This document shows, piece by piece, positions 8,458 through 16,959 of a DNA stretch of 64,000 nucleotides; position 1 is the first letter of the stretch; each line of letters begins with the position of its first letter. The notes below the pieces were generated by a model. The model worked only from the letters and a program-made list of their open reading frames with translations. It made no database searches and had not been told where the DNA came from. The stretch is from positions 1-64,000 of the forward strand of contig NZ_BAAACW010000094.1 of NCBI RefSeq assembly GCF_039521845.1. The letters run 5' to 3'. The stretch is from Alkalibacterium iburiense (lineage in GTDB: Bacteria > Bacillota > Bacilli > Lactobacillales > Carnobacteriaceae_A). A program made the position numbers and the translations under genes.

Positions 8458-8490
8458 TAAAAAAACTCTGGAATAAATCCAGAGTTTTTA
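8458..8490 (-). terminator. Terminator of rpmE2
   Basis: AAAAACTCTGGA ... TCCAGAGTTTTT, with the U-tract on the minus strand, directly after the L31 stop. Confidence 0.9.
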
Positions 8491-8496
8491 ATCGTC

Positions 8497-8751
8497 TTAT
8501 TCTTCGTCTGCCAAACCGTATTTTTTGTTGAAACGGTCGATACGTCCGTCTGCTTGAGCAAACTTTTGACGTCCAGTGTAAAACGGGTGAGAATCTGATG
8601 AAATCTCAACACGAATTAATGGGTACTCGTTTCCGTCTTCCCATTCTACTGTTTCGCTTGATGTTTTAGTTGAACCTGAAATAAATTTATATCCTGTCGT
8701 TGTATCCATAAATACAACTTGACGATATTCTGGATGAATTCCTTGTTTCAT
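8497..8751 (-). CDS. rpmE2: 50S ribosomal protein L31 type B
   Basis: An 84-residue ribosomal protein. It begins MKQGIHPEYRQVVFMD, includes FISGSTKTSSETVEW and SSDSHPFYTGRQKF, and ends with the DRFNKKYG signature. It lacks the CxxC zinc motif of type A L31, so it is the zinc-independent type B. In other Bacilli this paralogue is often Zur-controlled; no Zur box is evident here. A structured leader precedes it. Confidence 0.97.
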   Translation of the reverse strand: MKQGIHPEYRQVVFMDTTTGYKFISGSTKTSSETVEWEDGNEYPLIRVEISSDSHPFYTGRQKFAQADGRIDRFNKKYGLADEE

Positions 8752-8887
8752 TCTCTTTTCACTCCTTAATTGCCATGAAATCTCTGCGATTCCATAGTTA
8801 TCTTTACGCTTCTTTAAAGATAGAATGAACGAGTGGAATACTACTATCCGAGTCGTCTTTTCTATCTTGTTTCTTATATGTGCAACA
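8752..8887 (-). ncRNA. Structured rpmE2 mRNA leader
   Basis: The roughly 135-nt leader holds two hairpins: AGATAGAA ... TTCTATCT, and CTATGGAATC / GATTTCATGG just 5' of the AAGGAG RBS. Firmicutes L31 mRNAs are known to carry autoregulatory leaders bound by L31. The position and hairpin order fit, but I have not matched it to the covariance model. Confidence 0.4.
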
Positions 8888-8893
8888 TTCTAT

Positions 8894-8922
8894 ATATTAG
8901 CATGATTTTTTTATCTATGCAA
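8894..8922 (-). promoter_or_regulatory. Promoter of rpmE2
   Basis: TTGCAT (8922-8917), 17-nt spacer, TAATAT (8899-8894) on the minus strand, in the gap after rho. Confidence 0.6.
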
Positions 8923-8940
8923 TCATTTATCCGATATTTT

Positions 8941-10197
8941 TTATTGTTTTAAAACTTTTTTTACAAAAGCTTCGTTTTTACCATAGCGTTTCAGTGTTTT
9001 GATAAACTGATCGGTATACTCTAATGAATCGTTTCGCATGCCTCTTCGCAGTTTAAAGACGGCTTCGTACTCTTCTTTCGTGAGTAACATTTCTTCTTTA
9101 CGAGTACTTGAGCGTTTAATATCAATAGCAGGGAAGATACGACGTTCAGCTAATTCACGGGACAAGTGCACTTCCATGTTTCCTGTTCCTTTGAACTCCT
9201 CGTAAATGACATCGTCCATTCGACTTCCTGTATCCACTAATGCTGTCGCAACAATCGTTAAGCTTCCGCCTTCTTCAACGTTACGCGCTGAACCGAAAAA
9301 TCGTTTCGGTCTATATAACGCAGCCGGATCAATTCCTCCACTTAATGTACGGCCACTTGGTTGCTCTACTAAGTTATAAGCCCGAGCTAATCGTGTGATA
9401 CTGTCCATTAAAATAACGACATCTCGTTTGTCTTCGACTAATCGACGCGCTCTTTCAAGAACCAGTTCACTGATTTTCACATGATTTTGAGGTTGTTGGT
9501 CAAATGTTGAATGAACCACTTCTCCATCAATGCTTCTTTCCAAATCCGTTACTTCTTCTGGACGTTCGTCTATTAATAGTACAATCAATTCGACATCTGG
9601 ATGATTTGTTTTAATTCCATTTGCAATTTCTTTAAGCAAAGTCGTCTTTCCTACTTTAGGAGGAGACACAATCAGTCCACGCTGGCCAAAACCAATCGGA
9701 GAGATCAAGTCAAGAATGCGCGCGGATAGCTCTTCCTTAGATGACTCCAAATTAATCCGTTTGTCCGGATAAAGAGGGGTTAAAGCTGGGAAGTGAGGGC
9801 GCTCTCTCGCTTCTTCCGGGTCTTTTCCATTAACTAACCTTACACTCATGAGTCCGTAATATCTTTCACCTGACTTAGGTGGTCTGGCCGTTCCGGTAAT
9901 TTTATCTCCGTTTCTCAAACCAAATCGGGTCATTTGCGAAGCAGATATATATATATCTTCATTACTGTGAGAATAGTTAATTGGGCGCAAGAATCCAAAG
10001 TCTTGGGTACCCAGCTTATCCAGCACACCACTCACTTGAAAATATCCTTGCTTTTCTTCTTGCGCACGAATAACAGCCAATGACAACTCTTTTTTGTTCA
10101 TTTGGCTGTAATAAGGTATGCTCAATCGTTTAGCGTGTTCATAAATTTCTTTTAACGTTTTTTCTTGTAACTCTTCATAGGTTAATATGTTAGCCAC
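8941..10197 (-). CDS. rho: Transcription termination factor Rho
   Basis: A 418-residue hexameric RNA-dependent ATPase. An N-terminal Rho-N helical domain (MANILTYEELQEKTLKEIY) is followed by the cold-shock-like RNA-binding domain (GFLRPINYS, DIYIS). The ATPase core has the P-loop VSPPKVGKTTLL, VLLIDERPEEVTDL, the Q-loop region LMDSITRLARAYN and the R-loop GSLTIVATALVDTGS. It lies about 20 bp after murA and probably shares its transcript, an arrangement seen in many Lactobacillales. Confidence 0.97.
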   Translation of the reverse strand: MANILTYEELQEKTLKEIYEHAKRLSIPYYSQMNKKELSLAVIRAQEEKQGYFQVSGVLDKLGTQDFGFLRPINYSHSNEDIYISASQMTRFGLRNGDKITGTARPPKSGERYYGLMSVRLVNGKDPEEARERPHFPALTPLYPDKRINLESSKEELSARILDLISPIGFGQRGLIVSPPKVGKTTLLKEIANGIKTNHPDVELIVLLIDERPEEVTDLERSIDGEVVHSTFDQQPQNHVKISELVLERARRLVEDKRDVVILMDSITRLARAYNLVEQPSGRTLSGGIDPAALYRPKRFFGSARNVEEGGSLTIVATALVDTGSRMDDVIYEEFKGTGNMEVHLSRELAERRIFPAIDIKRSSTRKEEMLLTKEEYEAVFKLRRGMRNDSLEYTDQFIKTLKRYGKNEAFVKKVLKQ

Positions 10198-10217
10198 TGC
10201 AATCTAATCCCCTATCC

Positions 10218-11483
10218 TTATCTGTCCTCCATATAAATATCGGCACCCAGATCTGTTAATTTGTCGATAATGTTATCGTAGCCTCTTAATATGTTATCTA
10301 CCCCACCAATCACTGTTTCGCCTTCAGCGATTAATCCAGCTATGACAAGGCAGGCACCGGCTCGTAAATCACTGGCTTCTACTTCTGCCCCTTCTAGTTT
10401 ATGACGGCCTTCAATCAAAATAACATCGCTTTCCACCTGGGCTTTTGCGCCCATACGTATAAGCTCTGGAATGTGTTTCACGCGCTTAGGATAAATCGTA
10501 TCCACTATCATCGATTCTCCCTGTGCACTTATGAGTAAAGGCGTAAAGGGCTGCTGCAAATCAGTTGCAAATCCAGGATATGGCAGGGTTTTAATAGAAA
10601 CGCCTTTTAATGGACGGCTTGGCTTAGTCACACGAACGTAATCTTCACCAATTTCCATTGGCACACCCATTTCTTCCATCTTCGCTACTAATCCTTCCAG
10701 GTGTTCAACAATGACGTTGTTCACGACGACATCTTTCCCTTTTGCCGCAGCTATAATTAGATAAGTCCCAGCTTCAATACGGTCCGGAATCACTGTATGA
10801 CGGCAGCCGTGCATTTCATCCACTCCATCGATACGAATCACATCTGTACCGGCTCCCCGGACTTTCGCTCCCATATTATTGAGGAGTGTAGCCACATCAA
10901 TAATTTCAGGTTCACGGGCAGCATTTTCAATAATTGTTCGGCCTTTAGCTTTAACAGCTGCGAGCATAACATTAATCGTGGCTCCGACAGAGACGACGTC
11001 AAAGTAGATGCGAGCGGCCTGTAAGCCGTCTTCATCAGTTTTTAAATACATCGCTCCCATTTCGTTTTCAACTGTTGCTCCAAGTGCTCTAAAGCCTTTT
11101 AGATGCTGGTCAATCGGGCGCGGCCCTAGGAAACATCCACCAGGTAAACCAACAACGCCTTGTCCAAATTTCGTCAATAAAGCACCCATGAAATAATAAG
11201 ACGCACGCAGGCTTTTAATTTTTCCACTTGGCATCGGTACGGAAACCATTTCAGTTGGATCAATCGTTAACGTGGTTCCTTCGAAAGTTGTTTTTACATT
11301 CATCGTATTTAGTATTTCAATCAACGAGTGTACGTCAGAGATATCTGGTACACCTTCTAAAGTAACTGGGGAGTCAGCGATAATAGAAGCGGGTATCAAA
11401 GCGACGGTACTGTTTTTTGCACCTGAAATAGTCACTTCTCCAGATAACTCACGCCCGCCATTTACAATTAATTTTTTAGTCAT
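10218..11483 (-). CDS. murA: UDP-N-acetylglucosamine 1-carboxyvinyltransferase MurA
   Basis: A 421-residue cytosolic enzyme that transfers enolpyruvate from PEP to UDP-GlcNAc, the first committed step of peptidoglycan synthesis and the target of fosfomycin. The active-site loop is GGCFLGPRPIDQH with the catalytic Cys at residue 117, and GAKNSTVALIPA lies at the N-terminus. Firmicutes usually have two copies; a position upstream of rho suggests the MurA2/MurZ type. Confidence 0.95.
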   Translation of the reverse strand: MTKKLIVNGGRELSGEVTISGAKNSTVALIPASIIADSPVTLEGVPDISDVHSLIEILNTMNVKTTFEGTTLTIDPTEMVSVPMPSGKIKSLRASYYFMGALLTKFGQGVVGLPGGCFLGPRPIDQHLKGFRALGATVENEMGAMYLKTDEDGLQAARIYFDVVSVGATINVMLAAVKAKGRTIIENAAREPEIIDVATLLNNMGAKVRGAGTDVIRIDGVDEMHGCRHTVIPDRIEAGTYLIIAAAKGKDVVVNNVIVEHLEGLVAKMEEMGVPMEIGEDYVRVTKPSRPLKGVSIKTLPYPGFATDLQQPFTPLLISAQGESMIVDTIYPKRVKHIPELIRMGAKAQVESDVILIEGRHKLEGAEVEASDLRAGACLVIAGLIAEGETVIGGVDNILRGYDNIIDKLTDLGADIYMEDR

Positions 11484-11872
11484 TTATATAGTCCTCACTT
11501 TTTATACGTTCCTTGTCAACTTGTAAGTGTCATCAGTCGGCTAATTTTCTGCTTATCCAAACATAATACATCTGTTATTTAATTGTCCGCCTTTTTGGGT
11601 CACGTTTTTTCATATAGGAGCTTTTAAACATAAGATTCAGGGTTTTTTGTCAAGGCGAATGGGGGCTTACTTGCCCTTAGCTGAAGAATACAGATGTAGA
11701 TGAATAGTTATAGATGAGTATGAACACTTTTTTATAAAAATTAAGCGTTTATACAGTTAGTTCAATAATACTACCAATAGTATAAACAATAGCCAGTATA
11801 AATACAATGAATAAATAGTGAATGATAAGGGATTGTCACTTTCTATTCATTAATTTTTAACAGACGATAGTA
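11484..11872. other. Intergenic region with hairpins, no gene seen
   Basis: About 390 nt upstream of murA. I see no open frame with an RBS. Two inverted repeats stand out: GTTTATAC ... GTATAAAC (11747-11787) and a near-perfect 16-nt pair AATGAATAAATAGTGA / TCACTTTCTATTCATT (11807-11852). Their spacing (about 60) does not follow the 51-52 bp rule of the arrays described elsewhere. Confidence 0.4.
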
Positions 11873-11911
11873 AAGCAGGTTATCCTTTTGTTGAATAACC
11901 TGCTTTAGCTT
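11873..11911 (-). terminator. Terminator of the LLM/FMN reductase operon
   Basis: AAAGCAGGTTAT / ATAACCTGCTTT, a perfect 12-bp stem, after the FMN reductase stop; weakly bidirectional. Confidence 0.85.
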
Positions 11912-11914
11912 TAT

Positions 11915-12481
11915 TTAAAAGTCATACTCTGCTTCTTTGGCTTCCCTTATTTCTTTATACGTCTGAGTAAGGACGATAGTATCTTCAACCAGCCTTTCAA
12001 TTCTAAAGAAGGCATCATCATTGACTATTTCTTTTCGGAAAAAGTCCCTTTCATCTAAAAAGGTATAGCTTTGGACTATTTGTGCTTTCATATAAGCTAA
12101 AATAGGTTTTAGTTGAGTTTCGGCTATCAAATAGTGACGCGTAGATCCTGCCGTTACCAGTATGGAAGCTACTTTATCTCTCAATCCATCTTGGGGTAAG
12201 AGGTCAAACACATTTTTCAACGCCCCTGGTATAGAAGCCTGAAATATAGGAGTCCCCACGATAAGCGCATCGGCATCCATAATAGTTTCAGCTACGTATT
12301 GTGTGTCTCCTTTGTATTCTCTATAATCTCTTCCGTCACTGAAAACCAGGTCATAGTCGGCTAAATCTATGAGGGTCGCTTCTGCTTCTGGGTTTTCTTC
12401 TTCAATAGTTTTCATGACTTGATTCATAGCCGTTCTAGTTTTACTTCCAATAGTCGATCCGGATAGGACAACGATTTTCAT
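11915..12481 (-). CDS. NADPH-dependent FMN reductase family protein
   Basis: A 188-residue flavodoxin-like reductase. The N-terminal MKIVVLSGSTIGSKTRTAM is the FMN phosphate-binding loop. GTPIFQASIPGALKNVFDLL is the family signature, followed by SILVTAGSTRHYL. It overlaps the preceding luciferase-like oxidoreductase gene by 4 nt (ATGA), so the two are translationally coupled. This suggests it supplies reduced flavin to that monooxygenase, as in two-component flavin systems. The substrate is unknown. Confidence 0.85.
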   Translation of the reverse strand: MKIVVLSGSTIGSKTRTAMNQVMKTIEEENPEAEATLIDLADYDLVFSDGRDYREYKGDTQYVAETIMDADALIVGTPIFQASIPGALKNVFDLLPQDGLRDKVASILVTAGSTRHYLIAETQLKPILAYMKAQIVQSYTFLDERDFFRKEIVNDDAFFRIERLVEDTIVLTQTYKEIREAKEAEYDF

Positions 12482-13557
12482 ACAGACTCTCCTTCATCTT
12501 TTCTGGTGTGTTTTCTAATGGCAGGTAAAATATCATTTCCGATGATTTCGATATTTTTCATTATCTTATCGAAAGGGACTCCACCGAATTCCATTTGAGC
12601 AATATAACGCTGGTGGTTAAATTCTTCATGCTGGTAAAGTATTTTTTCAATGATTTCCTGCGGACTTCCTACATTCATAACGTTGTGAGGGTGAGCGCCT
12701 TGAGCGAAGGCTTGTTTTGGAAAGCCTCTGCCATTGGTACGCTTCATCCCCTCATTAATGTGAGGATAGAATTCTCTTTGAGCTTGCTGAGTCGTTTCAG
12801 CAGCATAGAAAAATCCAGCTGTGGCAACAGGGTAGTCTGCTGGGTTGAAACCTGAGTCCTTCAACGTTTCCCGATACGCATCAATGGATCGTTTAAATAA
12901 AGTCACGGGCCCACCAAGCATAGCTTGATACATTGGAACCCCTTGGTATCCGGCTTTCATCGCACTGGCTACGGTTCCTCCAACAGCTCGCCAAATCGGC
13001 AAGGTTCCATTTAACGGGCGAGGCAATACTTTAGCCTCTCTAAGTGGGGCTCGGAATTCTCCTTCCCAATTAACGACTTCCTCTTTGTTTATTTTCAGTA
13101 ATAACTCAAATTTTTCCTCAAATAATTCTTCATAATCTCTAAGGTCATAACCGAGCAGTTCAAACAAACCGACTCGTGAGGCACGACCAGCCACAATTTC
13201 TGCACGGCCGTTGGACAGCAGATCAATGGTCGCAAAGTCTTCGAAAACTCTTACCGGATCGGAGGTACTAATAATCGTAGATGAGCTGCTCACCTTTATT
13301 TTCTCAGTCGCTTGAGCAATCGCAGATAACACCACACTGTGCGCTTGTGTAGTGAAGTACTCCTGATGGCTTTCCCCTACACTTATCAAGTCAATTCCTG
13401 CTTCTTCAGCTAATTTAGCCATCTCGATAATTTCTTGAAGACGTTGTTGAGCTGAAATACGTTTATTTGTGTGCGGGTTCGTTAAATGGTCCCCTAAAGT
13501 ATATAACCCAAACTCTAATCCATTCTTTTCATTTATGCGGTACTCTTCCATTCCCAT
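12478..13557 (-). CDS. LLM-class flavin-dependent oxidoreductase
   Basis: A 359-residue bacterial-luciferase-like monooxygenase (TIM barrel). The N-terminal FGLYTLGDHL and ISVGESHQEYFTTQAHSVVLSAIAQAT are typical of the luciferase-like group. STSDPVRVFEDFATIDLLSNGRAEIVAGR is the family's best-conserved block. GAGAAGGATG precedes the ATG. The overlapping FMN reductase gene makes this a probable two-component flavin monooxygenase. The substrate cannot be inferred. Confidence 0.85.
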   Translation of the reverse strand: MGMEEYRINEKNGLEFGLYTLGDHLTNPHTNKRISAQQRLQEIIEMAKLAEEAGIDLISVGESHQEYFTTQAHSVVLSAIAQATEKIKVSSSSTIISTSDPVRVFEDFATIDLLSNGRAEIVAGRASRVGLFELLGYDLRDYEELFEEKFELLLKINKEEVVNWEGEFRAPLREAKVLPRPLNGTLPIWRAVGGTVASAMKAGYQGVPMYQAMLGGPVTLFKRSIDAYRETLKDSGFNPADYPVATAGFFYAAETTQQAQREFYPHINEGMKRTNGRGFPKQAFAQGAHPHNVMNVGSPQEIIEKILYQHEEFNHQRYIAQMEFGGVPFDKIMKNIEIIGNDILPAIRKHTRKDEGESV

Positions 13558-13692
13558 ATAAGCATCCTTCTCTCATCATATTCAGTAGTCTATCTATACA
13601 GTATACATAATCAGCTAACTAAAAGTAAGTGTTGTGCTGGATTATAGTGGGTTTTTAACTTTAAATGCTTTTTTATAGTGAGCCATTTCAGC

Positions 13693-13846
13693 TATAGGGA
13701 CCACTCAATATTATTTCTATACTGAGTAGGCCTTATATTCACTTATAACGACCACTCGCTATGAGAGCATTGAGTGAGTGTGCCTTATATAGCTAAATAG
13801 TGACTAGTCAATGGATTATTTTCAGCGAGTGGACCTTATTCATAAT
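13693..13846. repeat. Array A: three 51-52 bp tandem hairpin units
   Basis: Three degenerate copies with period 51-52. The element GAGTAGGCCTTAT / GAGTGTGCCTTAT / GAGTGGACCTTAT recurs at 13724, 13776 and 13827, and CCACTC recurs at 13701 and 13752. Within a unit, TATAGGGACCACTCA pairs imperfectly with TGAGTAGGCCTTATA across a 15-nt loop. The last unit runs over the stop codon of the NERD gene. Four further arrays with the same period and unrelated sequence occur in the window. Confidence 0.7.
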
Positions 13847-14750
13847 ATGTTCCAAGCGTATTTCCCCTTTTTGTGTAATTTCGGCTCAAGATTTGTTGAA
13901 TTTTCTTGGGAGGCATCACTCCGCCGCACCAATTGTGAATACTGTTTCGGGTAACTCGTTTATCTGGAAAGAGTAACCTGAAATCTTCCACTTGCTGAAG
14001 CACGAGCTCTTCTATCGTTCCTTTGTAATGACAGGCTGAACATGTAAAGGACCTCTGAGTTAAGCGAACATCCCACGAAAGACACTTGACGCATCCTACT
14101 TTCTTATCTAATTCTTCATATGTATAGGAGGGTGTCTTTTTTTGATAAGACCCTTCTTCTATTATGGACGCAATGAGTTTGTTAGCTAGTTGTCGGTGCC
14201 ACTTTAATAATGGCAAACCATTTGAATTTATTTTATCTAAATGCTTATTTATTTGTGCGTGCAGCACAATCGGATGTTTAGGGTTTGCGTTATAAAGAAC
14301 AAACTGCGGATGCACAAAAATAATACTCGCTTCTATTTTTATGTTCACACGCCACTGTTGAAACAATTGGCGTAGGCGGGACTGGGTGCGTTCCAACTGG
14401 TTTATTGGATTGTCAACTTCGAAGCCAGACAGTGTATACAATATTCCGTCTTCCATTTTATATTCTCCACTGTAGTTTTTGATTTCATATAAATAGACGG
14501 TGTCGGGCGCAATGACTAAAGAGTCTATTTGTATGGGGCTCCCTCTCACTTCCAGCATTACATTATTTAAAACCAATCCGTCAGTAGAGTGTCTTTTTTC
14601 TAAAAAAGTTTGAAAGGTTTGTTCGCCTTCGTATCCTTTTTGGAGGTTTGACCGATCTTGCTTGATTGTGTTCTCCAAAGACATTCTTGCTTCCAGTACA
14701 TCTAAACTTTTATGAAGGTTTGTTTTTTCAAGTGGTCGCACGGTTTCCAT
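13836..14750 (-). CDS. NERD-domain (nuclease-related) protein with C-terminal zinc ribbon, copy 1
   Basis: A 304-residue protein. The NERD domain spans about residues 35-150, with GYEGEQ (Glu41/43), Asp76 in IQIDSLVI, and Glu89/Lys91 in YLYEIKNYSG: the D...ExK layout of the PD-(D/E)XK-like nuclease fold. A C-terminal four-Cys zinc ribbon (C220, C223, C237, C240) is followed by a helical tail. A paralogue with the same layout sits at 30.3-31.2 kb. NERD proteins are widespread, and most have no assigned role. It is monocistronic; the promoter region shares ACTATATATA with the paralogue. Hairpin array A overlaps its 3' end. Confidence 0.85.
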   Translation of the reverse strand: METVRPLEKTNLHKSLDVLEARMSLENTIKQDRSNLQKGYEGEQTFQTFLEKRHSTDGLVLNNVMLEVRGSPIQIDSLVIAPDTVYLYEIKNYSGEYKMEDGILYTLSGFEVDNPINQLERTQSRLRQLFQQWRVNIKIEASIIFVHPQFVLYNANPKHPIVLHAQINKHLDKINSNGLPLLKWHRQLANKLIASIIEEGSYQKKTPSYTYEELDKKVGCVKCLSWDVRLTQRSFTCSACHYKGTIEELVLQQVEDFRLLFPDKRVTRNSIHNWCGGVMPPKKIQQILSRNYTKRGNTLGTYYE

Positions 14751-14808
14751 TTCATCACTCCTTACTATATATATTACCCAAATAATCTGAAAATCATTTT
14801 TTCAGAAA

Positions 14809-14846
14809 ACAAAAAACACTTCCTTGTGATAAGGAAGTGCTCGTCA
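14809..14846 (-). terminator. Terminator of the PPOX-family gene
   Basis: GCACTTCCTTATCACAAGGAAGTG followed by TTTTTTG on the minus strand. Its arms share AGCACTTCCTTA with the terminator at 15.6 kb. Confidence 0.9.
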
Positions 14847-14852
14847 GACTGA

Positions 14853-15272
14853 TTAAGTTAAATCGATGGATTCTACTTCGGTATTTTTGGTGCCTCTTAA
14901 GCTCACTTTTTCTGGAGTTAATTTCAAAATTAAAATATTCGGGTCGTCTTTGCCATCAAATATGGCATTCATATAGGAGCTCCATAAATGATCAATCAGG
15001 GACTGGTCATCCGTCATGGACACTTTTGCTTCGATTTCAACGAAATTCTTATTCAGCAGCCCTTCTTCATACCCCAGCAATACAAAAGCATTCGGATTCG
15101 CTTCGATATCTTCCACTTTTGATGTGCGCTTGTCGGTTATCGTATAGAGAATGAAACCTTCATTATAAAACGTCATATATCGCGCTACCGGCTTGGTAGC
15201 CGACACCGTTGCCATGACACCAATGTTATCTTTTTCGATTATTTTTAACGCTTTACCACGTGCATCTGCCAT
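14853..15272 (-). CDS. Pyridoxamine 5'-phosphate oxidase family protein
   Basis: A 139-residue split-barrel flavin-binding protein of the general-stress-protein-26/PPOX-like group. MATVSATKPVARYMTFYNEG and LYTITDKRTSKVEDIEANPNA are the typical N-terminal half, followed by FVLLGYEEGLLNKNFVEIEAKV. Such proteins bind FMN or F420 and often handle oxidised cofactors; the role here is not known. An AGGAAGAG RBS lies before the ATG. It is divergent from a broken DUF378 gene. Confidence 0.8.
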   Translation of the reverse strand: MADARGKALKIIEKDNIGVMATVSATKPVARYMTFYNEGFILYTITDKRTSKVEDIEANPNAFVLLGYEEGLLNKNFVEIEAKVSMTDDQSLIDHLWSSYMNAIFDGKDDPNILILKLTPEKVSLRGTKNTEVESIDLT

Positions 15273-15359
15273 TTGTCTCTTCCTTTCGCTTAATGAATTC
15301 CTATCACAATAAATATGTCACACCTGTTTTAAGAAAACAAACAAAAAGGAGGTGACAAG

Positions 15360-15580
15360 ATGAAAACAGTTGATATAGTCGCACTTGTTCTCTTAATCGT
15401 TGGTGGTTTAAATTGGTTACTTGTCGGACTTTTTGATTTGATTTGGTTGCTACCTTATTTGGAGACATGACACTATTATCTAGAATAGTCTATGTTTTAG
15501 TCGGACTCAGCGCATTATGGTGTCTGCGGTTCTTCAGTTTCTTTACGTCAAATGATAGAGACACCCGTACGACAAGATAG
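15360..15580 (+). pseudogene. DUF378 membrane protein, frameshifted by a 5-bp duplication
   Basis: A strong AAGGAGGTG RBS precedes ATG and MKTVDIVALVLLIVGG, NWLLVGLFDL, the DUF378 (YuzA-like) start, but the frame ends after 36 codons. The rest of the family sequence (VATLFGDMTLLSR, IVYVLVGLSALWCLRFFSFF) continues in another frame to the TAG at 15578. The break sits exactly at a tandem GATTT-GATTT (15435-15444). Removing one copy restores FDLVATLFGDM. Intact, it would be a two-helix membrane protein of about 71 residues, like the paralogue at 36.7 kb. It could be a recent mutation, a reversible slippage site or a sequence error. Confidence 0.85.
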
Positions 15581-15595
15581 ACCATTTTTCCAAAA

Positions 15596-15646
15596 AAAGA
15601 GCACTTCCTGATGACATAACCTGTCATGTTAAGGAAGTGCTCTTTA
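15596..15646. terminator. Bidirectional terminator between the DUF378 gene and fba
   Basis: AAAGAGCACTTCC / GGAAGTGCTCTTT enclosing an inner TGACATAACCTGTCA hairpin. U-rich runs lie on both sides. Confidence 0.85.
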
Positions 15647-15685
15647 TGTCTCAAGGCTGTTTAACTGTGCCTTTATATTTTTTAA

Positions 15686-16543
15686 TTAAGCTTTGTTTGA
15701 AGAACCGAATTCTCTCATTTTGGCTTTTGTTGTTTCAGTAATGTTTTCTTTACCAGGACCGATAATTTTACGTGGATCGTAAACTTTTTCGTCGTTGGCA
15801 ATCACTTCACGTGTACGTCTAGTCCAAACTTGCTGTAACTCAGTGTTCACGTTGATTTTTGTATGACCATATTCAATGGCTTTTTTAATTTGGTGAGTAG
15901 GAATACCAGAACCACCATGTAAAACTAATGGTGCACCTGTCAATTCAGAGATTTCTTTCATTTCGTCGAAGCCTAATTTTGGTTCTCCATCGTAATCACC
16001 GTGTACAGAACCTAAAGCGGCTGCTAGAGCATCGATTTTAGCTTCTTGTACCATACGTAAACATTCTTGAGCGTCCGCATAGATAACGCCACCTGTTACG
16101 CCGTCTTCTTCTCCTCCAACACTTCCTACTTCCGCTTCTACTGAAGCACCTTTTGAATGAGCATACTCAACAACTTGACGTGTTGCCGCAATATTCTCTT
16201 CAATTGGGAATTTAGAGTTGTCAATCATAACGGATGAGAATCCCGCATTGATTGCAGCTGTTGTTGTTTCTAAAGAAGAACCGTGATCTAAGTGTAAGGC
16301 TACAGGAACAGTGATGTCCATTGTTTCAAGTAATGCATTAACCATAGCAGAAACGACTTTAAATCCGCCCATGTACTTAGCTGCACCTTCAGAAACACCT
16401 AAAATAACTGGAGATTTTTCTTCCTGTGCTGCTTGTAGAATAGCTTGTGTCCATTCTAAGTTATTGATATTGAACTGACCTACAGCGTATTTTTCTTCTA
16501 ACGCTTTGTTCAACATATCTGTCATACTTACTAAACGACTCAT
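15686..16543 (-). CDS. fba: Class II fructose-1,6-bisphosphate aldolase
   Basis: A 285-residue zinc-dependent aldolase of glycolysis and gluconeogenesis, splitting fructose-1,6-bisphosphate into DHAP and glyceraldehyde-3-phosphate. Zinc ligands are visible at His84 (VALHLDHG, with catalytic Asp86), His181 (LGSVHGDYDG) and His209 (LVLHGGSGI). The start is MSRLVSMTDML at 16543, with GAGGAGG 8 nt upstream; a longer frame upstream has no RBS. It is a single gene with a bidirectional terminator. Confidence 0.96.
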   Translation of the reverse strand: MSRLVSMTDMLNKALEEKYAVGQFNINNLEWTQAILQAAQEEKSPVILGVSEGAAKYMGGFKVVSAMVNALLETMDITVPVALHLDHGSSLETTTAAINAGFSSVMIDNSKFPIEENIAATRQVVEYAHSKGASVEAEVGSVGGEEDGVTGGVIYADAQECLRMVQEAKIDALAAALGSVHGDYDGEPKLGFDEMKEISELTGAPLVLHGGSGIPTHQIKKAIEYGHTKINVNTELQQVWTRRTREVIANDEKVYDPRKIIGPGKENITETTKAKMREFGSSNKA

Positions 16544-16959
16544 TTGTATTGCCTCCTCATATTTATAACGCACTTTTAACCAGAAAGTCACCTTTCCGGC
16601 ATCGTCTTTATTATATACAAAACTTCACAATAAAACTAGTGAAAAAACCTCACTACAGCTATAGTTTCCAATGAAAACGCTTTAAATAAGGATTAATTTA
16701 GATGTTTATCATTTTTTTCTCACTCTATGAATCATTCTTTCCTAAAGTTCTATTCATTTTAATGTAATCATGTCGAGGCTCTCGGTTCTTTTTCGTTTCT
16801 CTCTGAATATTGTTCTTTTACTTTTGATTAATTTTAAGTCGGTAAACTGATATTGTGGCAATGATTTATAGACTATGGTTCAATTAAAAGGAAAAGAAAT
16901 GAAGAATAAATAAGACCTAATTAATTTTAATCATTTCTTAGCGCAGAAGGAGACATATC
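16544..16959. other. Divergent intergenic region between fba and the DUF1275 pseudogene
   Basis: About 416 nt with no gene. It holds the fba promoter region (minus strand TATAAT near 16610), a cre-like site at 16672, and a long AT-rich tract before the DUF1275 RBS. Confidence 0.4.
16672..16685. promoter_or_regulatory. Candidate CcpA (cre) site
   Basis: TGAAAACGCTTTAA matches 13 of 14 positions of the Bacillus cre consensus TGWAANCGNTNWCA. It lies between fba and the divergent DUF1275 gene. Control of fba by carbon status is plausible but unproven. Confidence 0.4.
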
